A stretch of DNA of 64,000 nucleotides from Klebsiella pneumoniae. GTDB lineage: Bacteria > Myxococcota_A > UBA796 > SXON01. This document shows positions 42,337 to 51,857 of this stretch, piece after piece. The translations under genes and the position numbers were made by a program. The stretch lies in assembly GCA_945861635.1 (NCBI GenBank), contig CAMAWH010000010.1:1-64000 (forward strand), given 5' to 3'. Every line of letters begins with the position of its first letter. Within the stretch, counting starts at the first letter, position 1. The notes under the pieces were generated by a model, which worked only from the letters and a program-made list of their open reading frames with translations, ran no database searches and was not told where the DNA came from.

Positions 42337-45147
42337 TCAACACGGGGCACCCGCACGAAGGGCTGCGTCACGCGCGGTAATGGCGGCCAACACCACGTCG
42401 GGCGTGAACGGAATCCGACGCAAACGTACGCCGACTGCGTCGAAAATCGCGTTGGCGATTGCGGGAATAATCGGGTGCAAAGGTCCTTCTCCCGCTTCCT
42501 TTGCACCATAGGGCCCACCCGGATCGATGGTTTCGATGATGCGCGCGAAGAACTCGGGCGTTTCCTTCGATGTTGGAATCCGGTAGTCGAGCAGGTTGGG
42601 CGCGCGGTGCAGGCCGCGCTCGTCGAAGGTGTGGGCTTCCATCAACGCTTCGGCGTACCCCATGTAGACGCTGCCCTCGATCTGACCCTCCACCAGCGTG
42701 GGGTGCAGCGCGCGCCCGCAATCGTGCGCGGCCCAGACCTTTTCCACGCGGACGATTCCCGTTTCCGGGTCCACCACGACCTCACACACGTGGGCCGTCG
42801 TCGAATAGGCCGGCGACGCGCCGATGGTGCCGCCTCGATAGTCGCCGCCCACTTTCCGCGTGCGATAGCCGCCGCTCACCGTCAGGGGCACGCCTGCCGC
42901 CGCCTCTGCGAGCCGGAGCGCCTCCCGCGCGGGCATTTGCTTTGCCGGTTCCTTGACGTCAAAGAGAAACCCCGCCGCGATCGCCACCTCTGCGCCCTGC
43001 CACGCTGTGGAAACGGCCGCTTTCATTTGGGCGCCGAGTGTACGCCCCGCTTCCTGCGCGGCAAGTCCACACATGTACGTCACGCGCGAGCTGTAGCTAC
43101 CGAGGTCGACCGGGGTCAGCTCGGTGTCTCCGCTGATCACCGTCATCTCGTCCGGCGGAACGCCGGTTTCCTCGGCGATGATCATGGCCAACACCGCGTC
43201 GCTGCCCTGTCCGATATCGTTGGCGCCGCAAAATATTGTTATTTTTCCACTGCGGTCGGCGCGGAGAATGACTCCGGACTGCGGCATTTCGTTCGGATAA
43301 ATGGGGTAGGCCGTACCCGAAATATACATCGAGGAGGCGACGCCCAGACCCCGGCCGACGCCAAGTTTCCCCCGCCGGTCCGCCCATCCGCTCGCCGCGG
43401 CCACGGCGTCCAAACAGGCGGGCAAACCGGTGGACGGTACCACCTGCCCGTTGATGGTCGAATCCCCCGGCTTCAGCGCATTTCGTCGCCGAATCTCGAT
43501 GGGGTCCATGCCGATTTTTTCGGCGACTTCGTCGAGCGCGCACTCGAACGCAAATCGAGGCTGCACGCTGCCGTGGCCGCGCTTGGGTCCGCAGCACGGT
43601 TTATTCGTGTATACGCGGCGCGACCGAAAGTGGTAGCTGCCAAACGCGGTGGGGCCCGCCAACAACTGTCCGGAATAATACGCGGTCACCAGTCCAAACG
43701 AGTGATAGGCGCCTCCGTCCAACACAATATCGCTCTCGACCGCCGTGATTTCGCCGTCCGCCGCGCACCCGACCTTGAACGCCATATCGGCAGGATGTCG
43801 GCCACGATGGCTGTAAAATACTTCCTCCCGCGTGTAGAGGATCTTCACCGGTCGACCGGCCTTGCGAGCCAGCGCCGCCACCGCAAACTCCAAATCGAAC
43901 GGCTCCGACTTGCCGCCGAACGCCCCCCCGATCGCCGGTTGAATCACGCGTACCCTTTCCTGCGGAATTCCGAGCACCTTCGCCAACTCGCGGTGCAGGT
44001 AATGCGTGACCTGCGATGCGCTCCACACCGTCAGGTGGCCGTCCGCCGACCAGGTCGCGACGGCACAATGCGGCTCGATGGCGGCATGGTTGGAACCCTC
44101 ATAAAACCAACGATTTTCGACGACGGCCGTCGCGCGGGCAAATCCCGCCTCGACATCCCCGAACGCCAAATCCACTTCTTTACAGACGTTGGATGCCCAC
44201 GGTCGGCCCTTCCAATCCCGCTCGTGCACGAGCGGTGCGCCTGCTGCGAGCGCCGCGGCCGGCTCAATCACCGCAGGCAGCACCTCGTAGGTCACGACGA
44301 TGGCATCACATGCCCGAATGGCAGTATCTTCGTCGACCGCCGCTACGGCAGCCACGGCCTCCCCGACGTATCGGACCTTGTCCGTCGCTAGGGCGGTTTC
44401 GTCCGGTGTCCAGGGAATCACGCAATACGGCGTCGGCAGATCGGCCCCGGTCACGACGGCGAAAACGCCGACCATCGACTGGGCTGCGGACGTATCCACC
44501 GAAATAATCTTCGCGTGCGCGTGCGGAGAGCGGACAAACTTCCCGTGCGCCATGCGCGGAAGGGCGATGTCATCGGCATACACCGCTTTTCCCGTAGCCT
44601 TTTCGATGGCATCCGCCTTCCTGGCACGTGATCCCAGCGTGTGGAATCCCTCGGCCGGCGGGCCGCAAACAATCGGCGATTGGCGAGGACACCCCGCCTC
44701 CGCCAAGCGCACGGCTTCGAATATTTTGGTGTAGCCGGTGCACCGACACAGGTTGCCCGACAACGCCTCCCGCATCTCGGCGTCGGTGGGGTGGGGCGTC
44801 CGCGTCAGGAGCGCCCGTGCCGATAGGATCATCCCCGGTTGGCAGAACCCACACTGAAGCGCGCCGGCAATATCGAACGCGCGCTGGACCGGATCGGGTC
44901 CCTCCGGCGTGGCCAGCCCCTCGATCGTCGTAACGCTACCGCGCACGGAATGGGCGAGCGTCAAACAACTCAACGTGGGCTTTCCATCGACCAACACGGT
45001 GCACGCACCGCAATCGCCCTTATCGCATCCCTGTTTGGTTCCGGTGAGGCCGAGGCTGTACCGAAGCGTCTCGCAGAGCGTCCAGTGCGCAGGAACGGCC
45101 GTCTCGACATCCTCCCCGTTTACGCGCAGGCACAGAATGGACTTCAT
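42337..45147 (-). CDS. molybdenum hydroxylase, fused 2Fe-2S and Mo subunits (HcrC-HcrA type)
   Basis: 936 residues. Residues 1-160 are the two-cluster 2Fe-2S subunit: Cys41, 46, 49, 61 (plant ferredoxin-like) and Cys99, 102, 134, 136 (CGFC...CRC). A linker leads to the large molybdopterin subunit (about 180-930) with GGAFGGKSEPFD and the active-site Glu region GPYGAKEAGEGPLHP. In the Thauera enzyme these are separate HcrC and HcrA chains; here they are one gene. With the downstream 4Fe-4S/FAD subunit it probably reduces or hydroxylates an aromatic CoA thioester. Without hcr-pathway neighbours the substrate stays open. TAGACG is six bases before the ATG. Confidence 0.85.
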   Translation of the reverse strand: MKSILCLRVNGEDVETAVPAHWTLCETLRYSLGLTGTKQGCDKGDCGACTVLVDGKPTLSCLTLAHSVRGSVTTIEGLATPEGPDPVQRAFDIAGALQCGFCQPGMILSARALLTRTPHPTDAEMREALSGNLCRCTGYTKIFEAVRLAEAGCPRQSPIVCGPPAEGFHTLGSRARKADAIEKATGKAVYADDIALPRMAHGKFVRSPHAHAKIISVDTSAAQSMVGVFAVVTGADLPTPYCVIPWTPDETALATDKVRYVGEAVAAVAAVDEDTAIRACDAIVVTYEVLPAVIEPAAALAAGAPLVHERDWKGRPWASNVCKEVDLAFGDVEAGFARATAVVENRWFYEGSNHAAIEPHCAVATWSADGHLTVWSASQVTHYLHRELAKVLGIPQERVRVIQPAIGGAFGGKSEPFDLEFAVAALARKAGRPVKILYTREEVFYSHRGRHPADMAFKVGCAADGEITAVESDIVLDGGAYHSFGLVTAYYSGQLLAGPTAFGSYHFRSRRVYTNKPCCGPKRGHGSVQPRFAFECALDEVAEKIGMDPIEIRRRNALKPGDSTINGQVVPSTGLPACLDAVAAASGWADRRGKLGVGRGLGVASSMYISGTAYPIYPNEMPQSGVILRADRSGKITIFCGANDIGQGSDAVLAMIIAEETGVPPDEMTVISGDTELTPVDLGSYSSRVTYMCGLAAQEAGRTLGAQMKAAVSTAWQGAEVAIAAGFLFDVKEPAKQMPAREALRLAEAAAGVPLTVSGGYRTRKVGGDYRGGTIGASPAYSTTAHVCEVVVDPETGIVRVEKVWAAHDCGRALHPTLVEGQIEGSVYMGYAEALMEAHTFDERGLHRAPNLLDYRIPTSKETPEFFARIIETIDPGGPYGAKEAGEGPLHPIIPAIANAIFDAVGVRLRRIPFTPDVVLAAITARDAALRAGAPC

Positions 45148-45189
45148 GGGAGCCGTCTATCGCGGCACAATGGCCCACAGGAGATTCGC
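45148..45189. promoter_or_regulatory. divergent promoter region
   Basis: Minus: TAGACG (45154-45159), six bases, ATG 45147. Plus: CACAAT (45166-45171) may be a -10, and AGGAGA (45179-45184) is a Shine-Dalgarno five bases before ATG 45190. One leaderless and one led gene thus start back to back. Confidence 0.4.
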
Positions 45190-46671
45190 ATGCACCGCCC
45201 CGACGCCCTTGATGTCCTCCGAATCGCGCTGCTTGTCGCGGTCACTGGTGCTGCGCCAGCGTGCGTGACCATCCCGCCGAACACGACGCCAAAGCAGGAG
45301 GATTCGGCAACCCACACGGGGGATACGTCGTCTGTCGACGTCTGCAACGGCGGCGCATCCACGCCCATCCTCGACGAGAACGGCGTCGCGACCGGCTTCG
45401 AACGCTGCGACGACGGAACGACCCATCGCGTGAGCGTGGTTGCCGTGGACGCCACAATTTCCGGCGAGAGTTGCGCCGGAACCGAGACGAATCGTTCCTG
45501 CGATGTGGATGCGCAGTGCACGGCTGCGGCCCATGGACGCTGCATCACCGAGGCATGGAGCGATACGGGATCGAGCACGAATTGTGGCTGCGTATACAGC
45601 TGCGCAGCCGACAGTGAATGCGCCGCCGGTCAGGTCTGCCTGCCGACGGGAGTGGTGGAAACCGGCCGTGCCTACAGCACGTGCGTCGCCGCGACGTGCA
45701 CGACCGACAGTGATTGCGATCGCGGCGAGTGCGGCGTTTCTTCCTACAATACCGGCTGCGGCTGGGACACGCAGTTGGCGTGTCGCGACAACCCGGACGT
45801 CTGTCGGGTGGACGCCGACTGCCAGCCCGGTGACGAATACTGCGCCGTACAGAACGAAAAGTGGACGTGCCTGTCGTCGGATTGCGCGATCGGTCGCCCA
45901 CTGCTGGTGGACGACGCGCCGCGGGTTGCCGTGTCCGTGTCGAGCGACGGGTGGCAAGAGGCTGGCGCCGCCGTCCGGTTGCCGGCCCACCCGGAAACGC
46001 GCGCCGCCCTTACCCGATATTGGTTGCAGATCGCGGCGCTGGAACACGCAAGCGTGGGTAGCTTTGCCCGGTTCACGCTCCAGTTACTCGCGCTGGGCGC
46101 ACCGTCCGAGCTGTTGGCGGACACCCAACGGGCGGCGCTCGACGAAATTCGCCATGCGCGGTTCGCTTACGGGCTCGCCAGCGCCTACGCAGGCGCGCCC
46201 GTAGGCCCTGGTCCGCTCGACCTCACCGGGGCTGCGCCGGCCCTCGACGCGCAAAGCATCGTCGCCGCCTTGATCACGGAAGCGTGCATCGGAGAAACGC
46301 TGGGTGCCGCAGAAGCGGCCGCAGCCGCCGACGCATGCGCGGATCCAACCCTCGCCAAGGCGCTGCGCGGCATCGCGGACGACGAGGCGCGGCACGCGGC
46401 GCTGGCGTGGCGATCGCTGCGCTGGATTCTCACGGAACACTCTCCCCACCTCGCACGGTTTGCGCGGGAACAAATTCGGGAGGCGGTTGCGTTCCTTTCG
46501 ACAACGGCCAACCCGCTCTCCCCCGAGGCTGTCTCCACCGGCGAGTCGCTCGCGGAGTACGGCGTGCTTTCCGCCGCCCAGCGCGCCGCCCTCCATCGCT
46601 CCACGCTCTCCCGCGTGGTCTCGCCCCTCGTTGACTCCCTGTTCTCAGGAGTGGCCGCATTTTCGCACTGA
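45190..46671 (+). CDS. secreted Cys-rich protein with ferritin-like di-iron domain
   Basis: 493 residues. The exported N-terminus (hydrophobic to about 24, then Cys25, possibly lipidated) is followed by about 200 residues with some 24 Cys in repeating CxxDxxC-like frames (SCDVDAQC, DCDRGEC). The C-terminal four-helix part has all six ligands of a di-iron ferritin-like centre: Glu285, Glu319-x2-His322, Glu364 and Glu399-x2-His402. A di-iron centre outside the cytoplasm next to a Cys-rich domain is unusual; oxidase or metal storage is possible. Divergent from the molybdenum enzyme. Confidence 0.7.
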   Translation: MHRPDALDVLRIALLVAVTGAAPACVTIPPNTTPKQEDSATHTGDTSSVDVCNGGASTPILDENGVATGFERCDDGTTHRVSVVAVDATISGESCAGTETNRSCDVDAQCTAAAHGRCITEAWSDTGSSTNCGCVYSCAADSECAAGQVCLPTGVVETGRAYSTCVAATCTTDSDCDRGECGVSSYNTGCGWDTQLACRDNPDVCRVDADCQPGDEYCAVQNEKWTCLSSDCAIGRPLLVDDAPRVAVSVSSDGWQEAGAAVRLPAHPETRAALTRYWLQIAALEHASVGSFARFTLQLLALGAPSELLADTQRAALDEIRHARFAYGLASAYAGAPVGPGPLDLTGAAPALDAQSIVAALITEACIGETLGAAEAAAAADACADPTLAKALRGIADDEARHAALAWRSLRWILTEHSPHLARFAREQIREAVAFLSTTANPLSPEAVSTGESLAEYGVLSAAQRAALHRSTLSRVVSPLVDSLFSGVAAFSH

Positions 46672-47026
46672 TGGGCCGCGCTGAAGCGCGTCCGTCGGCT
46701 TGTGCGATCTCGACCACGGGTCGCCGGGTGACGGTGACGTACGACGGACGGACCGCAGCGTCGGTGGCGCTCGTGGTCATGGCAGGCGGCGCGACCACCC
46801 GAGGACGAGGTTCACACCGAGATGCACGAACGCGAAATCGCCTTATCCGTCGCCGTTGATGGCACCGGCGGCCGAGTCGCATCCCGTCTGGTATGCGCCG
46901 CCAACCTTGGCCCCGGCGCACCCGTTTGCCCTCGCCCGGTGGCCGCGCGCAGCCAACTCGCTGTCGAGTTCGTCGAGCACGAGGTTGGAAAGGAATCGTG
47001 ACCACCCGGGTCCGGGTCTCGTCGCG
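46672..47026. other. 355-bp region without intact gene
   Basis: No complete gene is supported on either strand. On the minus strand a scrap of a group II intron reverse transcriptase is readable (46939-46992); the rest shows no recognisable protein, RNA structure or promoter. A short GCGCTGAAGCGC hairpin follows the upstream stop but has no T tract. Confidence 0.5.
46939..46992 (-). pseudogene. remnant of a group II intron reverse transcriptase
   Basis: Reads LSNLVLDELDSELAARGH, the conserved block just before the YADD catalytic motif of group II intron-encoded reverse transcriptases (usual form LSPLLSNIxLDxLDxxLExRGH). The flanking sequence in all frames is degenerate, with a stop soon after, so only a fossil is left. 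It marks a former intron insertion between the ferritin-like gene and the small membrane protein genes. Confidence 0.55.
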
Positions 47027-47425
47027 ATGGAGGACGACATCGAACGTGCCGCGGCGAGTCATGGGATACAGGTTTCGCACGTGGAAGCGATCCTCCTCCT
47101 CGGCAGCTTGCTGGTGTACGTCGCGTTGCTCGCGTCGTGGCTGGCGCCGCTCGTTACCCTCGTCGTCGCCGTCGTTTGTACGGCCCGCAACGTCGGCGTT
47201 ACCGCGAGTTGGGTGTTGTTCGGGAGCTTCCTGGTCGACGCCGTGCTCGAAACCGCACGATTCGTGGAAGGACGATTTCTCTTGCGATTTCTTTCGTTCG
47301 AATCCGACTGGATGCAGGGCGTAGACTTGGCTCTTTCCGGCGTCCAATTGCTCGCCGCGGTCGGCACCGTCGTTGCGTTTGCGCTTTTTCCCGGTGCGGA
47401 AACCACGGACACCGCCGATGGCTGA
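47027..47425 (+). CDS. small membrane protein, unknown
   Basis: 132 residues with three hydrophobic helices (about 20-50, 55-75, 100-120) and a short acidic N-terminus (MEDDIERAAASHG). Family not recognised. No clear promoter or ribosome-binding site precedes the ATG, so the start is uncertain. It overlaps the next gene by 8 bases, and that product is also a small three-helix protein, suggesting a membrane pair. Confidence 0.45.
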   Translation: MEDDIERAAASHGIQVSHVEAILLLGSLLVYVALLASWLAPLVTLVVAVVCTARNVGVTASWVLFGSFLVDAVLETARFVEGRFLLRFLSFESDWMQGVDLALSGVQLLAAVGTVVAFALFPGAETTDTADG

Positions 47426-47768
47426 AGCATTGGATTGGACGTGGGCGTTTGTGGCCGCGCTTTGGGTGGCGGTGTTTGCGGCGTCGGCTGGCGTTGCGGT
47501 GTGGAAATTTCGGACCACGCCCGCCGGCATTGTGTTGGGCGCCAGCTATGCGCTGCTCGCGCTGAAAATAATCGTCATGAAGGTGATCCACCGCGGAATG
47601 CGGGATGCCGATCTGCCCGGGTACGAAATCCAAGGTATCGTATCGGCACTCTCGCAATGCACGAGTCTCTGCCTTGGGATCTCCGTCGTCGTCGGGTTGG
47701 CGCTGATTCCAATCAGTTTGCGGCGCGCCGGTGCGGCGCCAGAAAATCGAGAATCGCCGCGCGCCTGA
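47418..47768 (+). CDS. small membrane protein, unknown
   Basis: 116 residues, ATG at 47418 inside the end of the previous gene. Three hydrophobic helices, with a basic stretch in the middle (KVIHRGMRDADLPGYE). Similar size and layout to the 47027 product but no clear sequence repeat between them. Function unknown. Confidence 0.5.
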   Translation: MAEALDWTWAFVAALWVAVFAASAGVAVWKFRTTPAGIVLGASYALLALKIIVMKVIHRGMRDADLPGYEIQGIVSALSQCTSLCLGISVVVGLALIPISLRRAGAAPENRESPRA

Positions 47769-47829
47769 GTTGCCCGCTGAAACCTCCCGGTCGCGCTCGC
47801 CCGGGCCTCCCGCGCTACGTTCCCGCGCC

Positions 47830-48900
47830 ATGGCCCTGCACCTTGTCCTCGGCGCCACTCGCGGATTCGGCGCCGCGACCACGCGCGCGCTGCTCGCCCG
47901 AGGGGAATCCGTCCGCGCGATGGTCCTCGATCCTTCCCGCGCGCGCCTGCCAGCCGGCGTAGAGGTGGTGGCTGGAAACGCCCTCCATCCCGTCGATCTC
48001 ATGGATGCGTCCGACGGGTGCGTCAGCATCGTCCACGGCGTCCGCCTCGCGTTTCACGCGTGGGATCCGGACCTCGTTCGCATCACCGCGCATGTCGCAC
48101 AGGCGGCCCAATATCGGCGCGCCGCCGTGGTCATGCCGGCCAATGCGTGGGGCCTGAAATTGATCTACGATGTTCCATTGCCGCCGCGTCCACCGCGCAT
48201 CGATTTCAACGATCCACGCACCCGGAAGGGGGCGTTGTTGAACCAACTCGAAGATATTCTGGAGGCGCAGGCGCTCGAGGACGAAGGCGTCTCCGCCATC
48301 ATCGTACGGGCGGGAGATTGTTTCGGGCCCGGTGTCGACAATACGTTGACTGGCACAACGTTCCGAAATGCCCTGGCCGGAAAATCGATTCCCTGGTTTG
48401 GCAACAAGCCGGCGCAACACCCGTGGACGTATATGGAAGACGTCGGCCGCGTTGCCGCCGATGTTCTCCTGCAAACGCTGGCGCGTGGGCCGGCGCCCGC
48501 GCGGCCTCCGAACAAGCCCGAATTCGTGGAAATCGCCGCGGGAAACGAGCATTGGCCCGACGAGGTGATGGAGGGGCAGAACGTGGAGCGGCTCTCCCCG
48601 CGCGTGACACACGTGAACATCGCGCCCACGATCACGACCGATTCTTCGGGTTGGGCGGCGCTGCTTGCGCGCCACGCTGGACACCCGAAACTCGGCGTTT
48701 CCCACTACCCCGACTGGGTTGTGCGGGCGGCCGGAAAATTACGACGTGACGCGGGGGAAATGGCGGAGCTGCGCTGGCACTGGCACGCGCCGATCCTGCT
48801 CGACGACGCCGACACCCGAAAGCGGCTTCCCCACTACACTCCCACGACACCCGATGACGCGATTCAGCGCACGCTCGCGTGGTTTCGAGCGGCCGCATGA
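47830..48900 (+). CDS. NAD(P)-dependent epimerase/dehydratase-like protein
   Basis: 356 residues. The N-terminal Rossmann motif GATRGFG (8-14) is typical of extended short-chain dehydrogenases. Further hints are VVAGNALHP (the Asp/Asn after strand 3), VMPANAWG and a C-terminal sugar- or substrate-binding half with PWTYMEDVGRVAADVL. The usual YxxxK catalytic pair is not evident at the expected place, so it may belong to the atypical members of the fold. TACGTT is eight bases before the ATG. Its stop overlaps the next ATG (ATGA). Confidence 0.7.
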   Translation: MALHLVLGATRGFGAATTRALLARGESVRAMVLDPSRARLPAGVEVVAGNALHPVDLMDASDGCVSIVHGVRLAFHAWDPDLVRITAHVAQAAQYRRAAVVMPANAWGLKLIYDVPLPPRPPRIDFNDPRTRKGALLNQLEDILEAQALEDEGVSAIIVRAGDCFGPGVDNTLTGTTFRNALAGKSIPWFGNKPAQHPWTYMEDVGRVAADVLLQTLARGPAPARPPNKPEFVEIAAGNEHWPDEVMEGQNVERLSPRVTHVNIAPTITTDSSGWAALLARHAGHPKLGVSHYPDWVVRAAGKLRRDAGEMAELRWHWHAPILLDDADTRKRLPHYTPTTPDDAIQRTLAWFRAAA

Positions 48901-49343
48901 CGTGGGAGGAGCGATTGGTCCGCACCCGAACGGCGCTGGACCCCGTGCGCGTGCTGGAAGGAGAATGGGAGGGGGAAGGGCAAGCCCATGGCGAACCCGT
49001 CAACGCGCGCATGTCGGTACGCACCATTCTCGAAGGCAGCATGATCGAGGTGTGGGAGACCGTCGGGGAACACACCGACCTTTCGCTGTACCGCTTCGAG
49101 ATCGAAACCGGCCAGCACCACGTCCTGCACCTGATGGCCGGGGCGATGATGAGCGAATACCCGGTCGAGTTGACATTGGACGGCTTGATTTGGATCACGC
49201 CACCCAGCGTCCCCGCGATCGAATGGCGCGTGGACGGAGAAACCCTGAGCTGTGACGTCGTTTGGCCGGGTCAACGGGTATCCGAGGTGAGTATTCGGTA
49301 TCGCCGGAAAATCCAAAACGCCGAGGCGGCCGATGCCGGGTAA
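48897..49343 (+). CDS. small beta-rich protein, lipocalin/DUF1579-like
   Basis: 148 residues, ATGA-coupled to the epimerase-like gene. It has a regular strand pattern ([59 protein letters not shown]), as in small barrels that bind hydrophobic ligands or haem (DUF1579/nitrobindin-like). No diagnostic ligand can be seen. It overlaps the aroC start by 11 bases, so the three genes form one unit. Confidence 0.5.
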   Translation: MTWEERLVRTRTALDPVRVLEGEWEGEGQAHGEPVNARMSVRTILEGSMIEVWETVGEHTDLSLYRFEIETGQHHVLHLMAGAMMSEYPVELTLDGLIWITPPSVPAIEWRVDGETLSCDVVWPGQRVSEVSIRYRRKIQNAEAADAG

Positions 49344-50406
49344 TTCATTGGGTCATACGTTTCGCGTCACGACCTTCGGTGAAAGCCACGGCGCCGGATT
49401 GGGTGTGGTGATCGACGGCGTGCCGGCTGGCCTTGCCCTGGATCTTGACGCCCTTTCGGCCCAACTATCGCGCCGACGCCCGGGACAATCCGCGCTGGTT
49501 TCCCAACGCAAGGAGGCCGATGTTCCCGAGGTGGTCAGCGGCCTGTTCGAAGGCCGCACCCTCGGCACGCCGCTGACGTTATTGTTCCGAAATATCGATG
49601 CGGACCCGCGCGCCTATGCGCCGTTCAAGGAGTTGTACCGACCCAGCCACGCCGATTTTACGACCGACGCAAAATATGGACACCGGGATTGGCGGGGGGG
49701 CGGAAGGGCCAGCGCACGAGAAACCGTTGCACGCGTGGCGGCCGGCGCCATTGCGGAACAACTCTTGCGGCCGGTGGACATCGTCGCGTGGGTTGCGTCG
49801 GTTGGAGAGATCGGTTCAAGTTGCGACGCGGCGCACCTGACCCGTGCGCAGGTCGACGCCAACGCCGTGCGCTGTCCCGATCCCGCTGCCGCCGCCGAAA
49901 TGGAAGCCCGCATCAAGGCCGTCCGCGCCGACGGCGACACGATCGGCGGCGTGGTGCGGTGCGTGGCGCGCCACGTCCCAGCTGGTTGGGGTGAGCCCGT
50001 ATTTGACAAGTTAGAGGCTGATCTCGCCAAGGCGATGCTCTCGCTCCCCGCCGCCAAGGGCTTCGAGTCCGGCTCCGGCTACGCGGGCACCCGCATGCGG
50101 GGCAGCGCGCACAACGATGCCTTCCTCGTCGAAGGCGGGACCATTCGCACGGCCACCAACTACTCCGGTGGCATCCAGGGCGGAATCTCCAACGGAATGC
50201 CCATCGAGATCTCGGTCGCGTTCAAGCCCGTGGCGACGATTTTTCGCCCCCAACAAACCGTCGATCGTCAGGGAAACCCCGCAACCATCACGCCGCGCGG
50301 ACGCCACGATCCGTGTGTTGTGCCGCGGGCCGTCCCGATGGTGGAAGCGATGATGGCGCTGGTACTCGCCGACCACTTGCTGCGGGCTCGTTCGGCGCGC
50401 ACATAG
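49333..50406 (+). CDS. aroC: chorismate synthase
   Basis: 357 residues. Converts 5-enolpyruvylshikimate 3-phosphate to chorismate with reduced FMN, the last shared step to aromatic amino acids. Diagnostic blocks: [11 protein letters not shown] (10-20), [52 protein letters not shown] and [18 protein letters not shown]. Length is normal for the bacterial enzyme. Starts inside the end of the upstream small gene; the upstream genes are unlikely shikimate partners. Confidence 0.97.
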   Translation: MPGNSLGHTFRVTTFGESHGAGLGVVIDGVPAGLALDLDALSAQLSRRRPGQSALVSQRKEADVPEVVSGLFEGRTLGTPLTLLFRNIDADPRAYAPFKELYRPSHADFTTDAKYGHRDWRGGGRASARETVARVAAGAIAEQLLRPVDIVAWVASVGEIGSSCDAAHLTRAQVDANAVRCPDPAAAAEMEARIKAVRADGDTIGGVVRCVARHVPAGWGEPVFDKLEADLAKAMLSLPAAKGFESGSGYAGTRMRGSAHNDAFLVEGGTIRTATNYSGGIQGGISNGMPIEISVAFKPVATIFRPQQTVDRQGNPATITPRGRHDPCVVPRAVPMVEAMMALVLADHLLRARSART

Positions 50407-50444
50407 AGCGATGGCAGGCTACTTGGCGCAGGCCCGGAGGTGAC

Positions 50445-51857
50445 GTGACCCACTTCGATCAATTCGGCATCACTGCGGAGACCATCCGTCGGACGCTCGA
50501 TGTTGCGCTGGCCCGCGGCGGCGACGACGCGGATCTATATTTTGAGCACGCCGGAAGCACCTCCGTCTCGCTCTCCGACAACAAGGTGAACCGCGCCAGC
50601 ACGCACGTCGATCTGGGTGTGGGCGTGCGCGTCGTCGTCGGGGATTCCGTCGGGTACGCCTACACCGAGGATTTGTCCGAGGCGGCGATGATCGCGGCGG
50701 CGCGCATCGCTGCCGAAATCGCCGATGGCACGCGGAAGCACGCGCCCGTTTCCGCCGACGAGGTTCGGCTTGCCGATCGCTATCCTGTGGACCAACCGTG
50801 GGAAGGCGTGGACATGCTTACCCGCGTCGGCATGGTGCGGAGTTGGGAGTCCCGCGTATTTGCGCTCGATCCGCGCATTCGCAAAGTCGAAACCATGCTC
50901 GCAGACAGCTTCAAACACATCCTGATCGCCCGCCCCAACGGTCGCCTGGTGTACGACTACCAGCCGATGACGCGGGCGTTCGTCGTCTGCACCGCCGAGG
51001 ACGGGGGGAAACGCGAATCGGCGTCCGCAAATATTGCCCAGCGGGAGGGTCTGGAATTTTATACGGAAGATCGCGTCGCGCGCCTGTGCAAGCGTGCGGT
51101 GGATCACACCACGTTGTTGTTCGAGGCTGGCAAACCCCCGGCCGGAGAAATGACCGTCGTGTTGGGCGCGGGCTCCTCCGGAATCCTGCTGCACGAGGCC
51201 ATCGGTCACGGCCTGGAAGCCGATTTCAACCGCAAGGGTACGAGCATCTTCGCCGATCGCGTCGGGACGCGCATCGCGCCCGACGGGGTGACCATCGTGG
51301 ACGACGGCACCATTCCGCATGCTCGCGGAACCATCAATACCGACGACGAGGGAAACAGCCCCGAACGGACCACCCTCGTGGAGGACGGCGTACTCAAGGG
51401 TTTTCTCCACGACGAAATATCCGCGCGACATTACGGAGTTTCTCCCACGGGTTCCGGCCGGCGGGAGAGTTTCCGTCACATTGTTCTTCCGCGGATGCGC
51501 ACCACCTACATGGAAAGCGGAACGCACTCCGCCGATGATATTATCGGTAGCGTGAAGAAGGGAATCTATTGTGCCAATTTTGCCAACGGCCAGGTGCAGA
51601 TCGGTGCCGGTGACTTCTCCTTCTACGTGCGCCACGGCTACCTGATCGAAGACGGGAAGCTCACGCGGCCCATCAAGGACGTGAACATCATCGGAAATGG
51701 TCCGGAAGTATTGGCCACCGTCGAAATGGTCGGAAATGATCTGGAAATCGACGAGGGTGGGTGGACCTGCGGAAAGGATGGACAAAGTGTTCCCGTGTCT
51801 CAGGGCATGCCCACCGTCAAGGTCTCGAAACTCTCGGTGGGCGGGGTGTCCCAGTGA
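50445..51857 (+). CDS. tldD: TldD metalloprotease subunit
   Basis: 470 residues. With TldE it forms a zinc protease that trims small peptides and unfolded tails (known for microcin B17 maturation and CcdA turnover). The zinc motif HEAIGHGLEAD has His250, Glu251 and His255. The start GTG has GGAGG (50436-50440) four bases upstream. Its stop overlaps the tldE GTG (GTGA). No RiPP precursor is visible next to the pair, so the client peptide is elsewhere or the role is housekeeping. Confidence 0.95.
   Translation: MTHFDQFGITAETIRRTLDVALARGGDDADLYFEHAGSTSVSLSDNKVNRASTHVDLGVGVRVVVGDSVGYAYTEDLSEAAMIAAARIAAEIADGTRKHAPVSADEVRLADRYPVDQPWEGVDMLTRVGMVRSWESRVFALDPRIRKVETMLADSFKHILIARPNGRLVYDYQPMTRAFVVCTAEDGGKRESASANIAQREGLEFYTEDRVARLCKRAVDHTTLLFEAGKPPAGEMTVVLGAGSSGILLHEAIGHGLEADFNRKGTSIFADRVGTRIAPDGVTIVDDGTIPHARGTINTDDEGNSPERTTLVEDGVLKGFLHDEISARHYGVSPTGSGRRESFRHIVLPRMRTTYMESGTHSADDIIGSVKKGIYCANFANGQVQIGAGDFSFYVRHGYLIEDGKLTRPIKDVNIIGNGPEVLATVEMVGNDLEIDEGGWTCGKDGQSVPVSQGMPTVKVSKLSVGGVSQ

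Noticed and set aside
42043-44391. 782-codon plus-strand open frame
   Set aside because: Antisense to the molybdenum hydroxylase; composition typical of a GC-rich shadow frame.
46430-47530. 366-codon minus-strand frame
   Set aside because: Arg-rich shadow of the ferritin-like and small membrane genes; the intron remnant is in a different frame.
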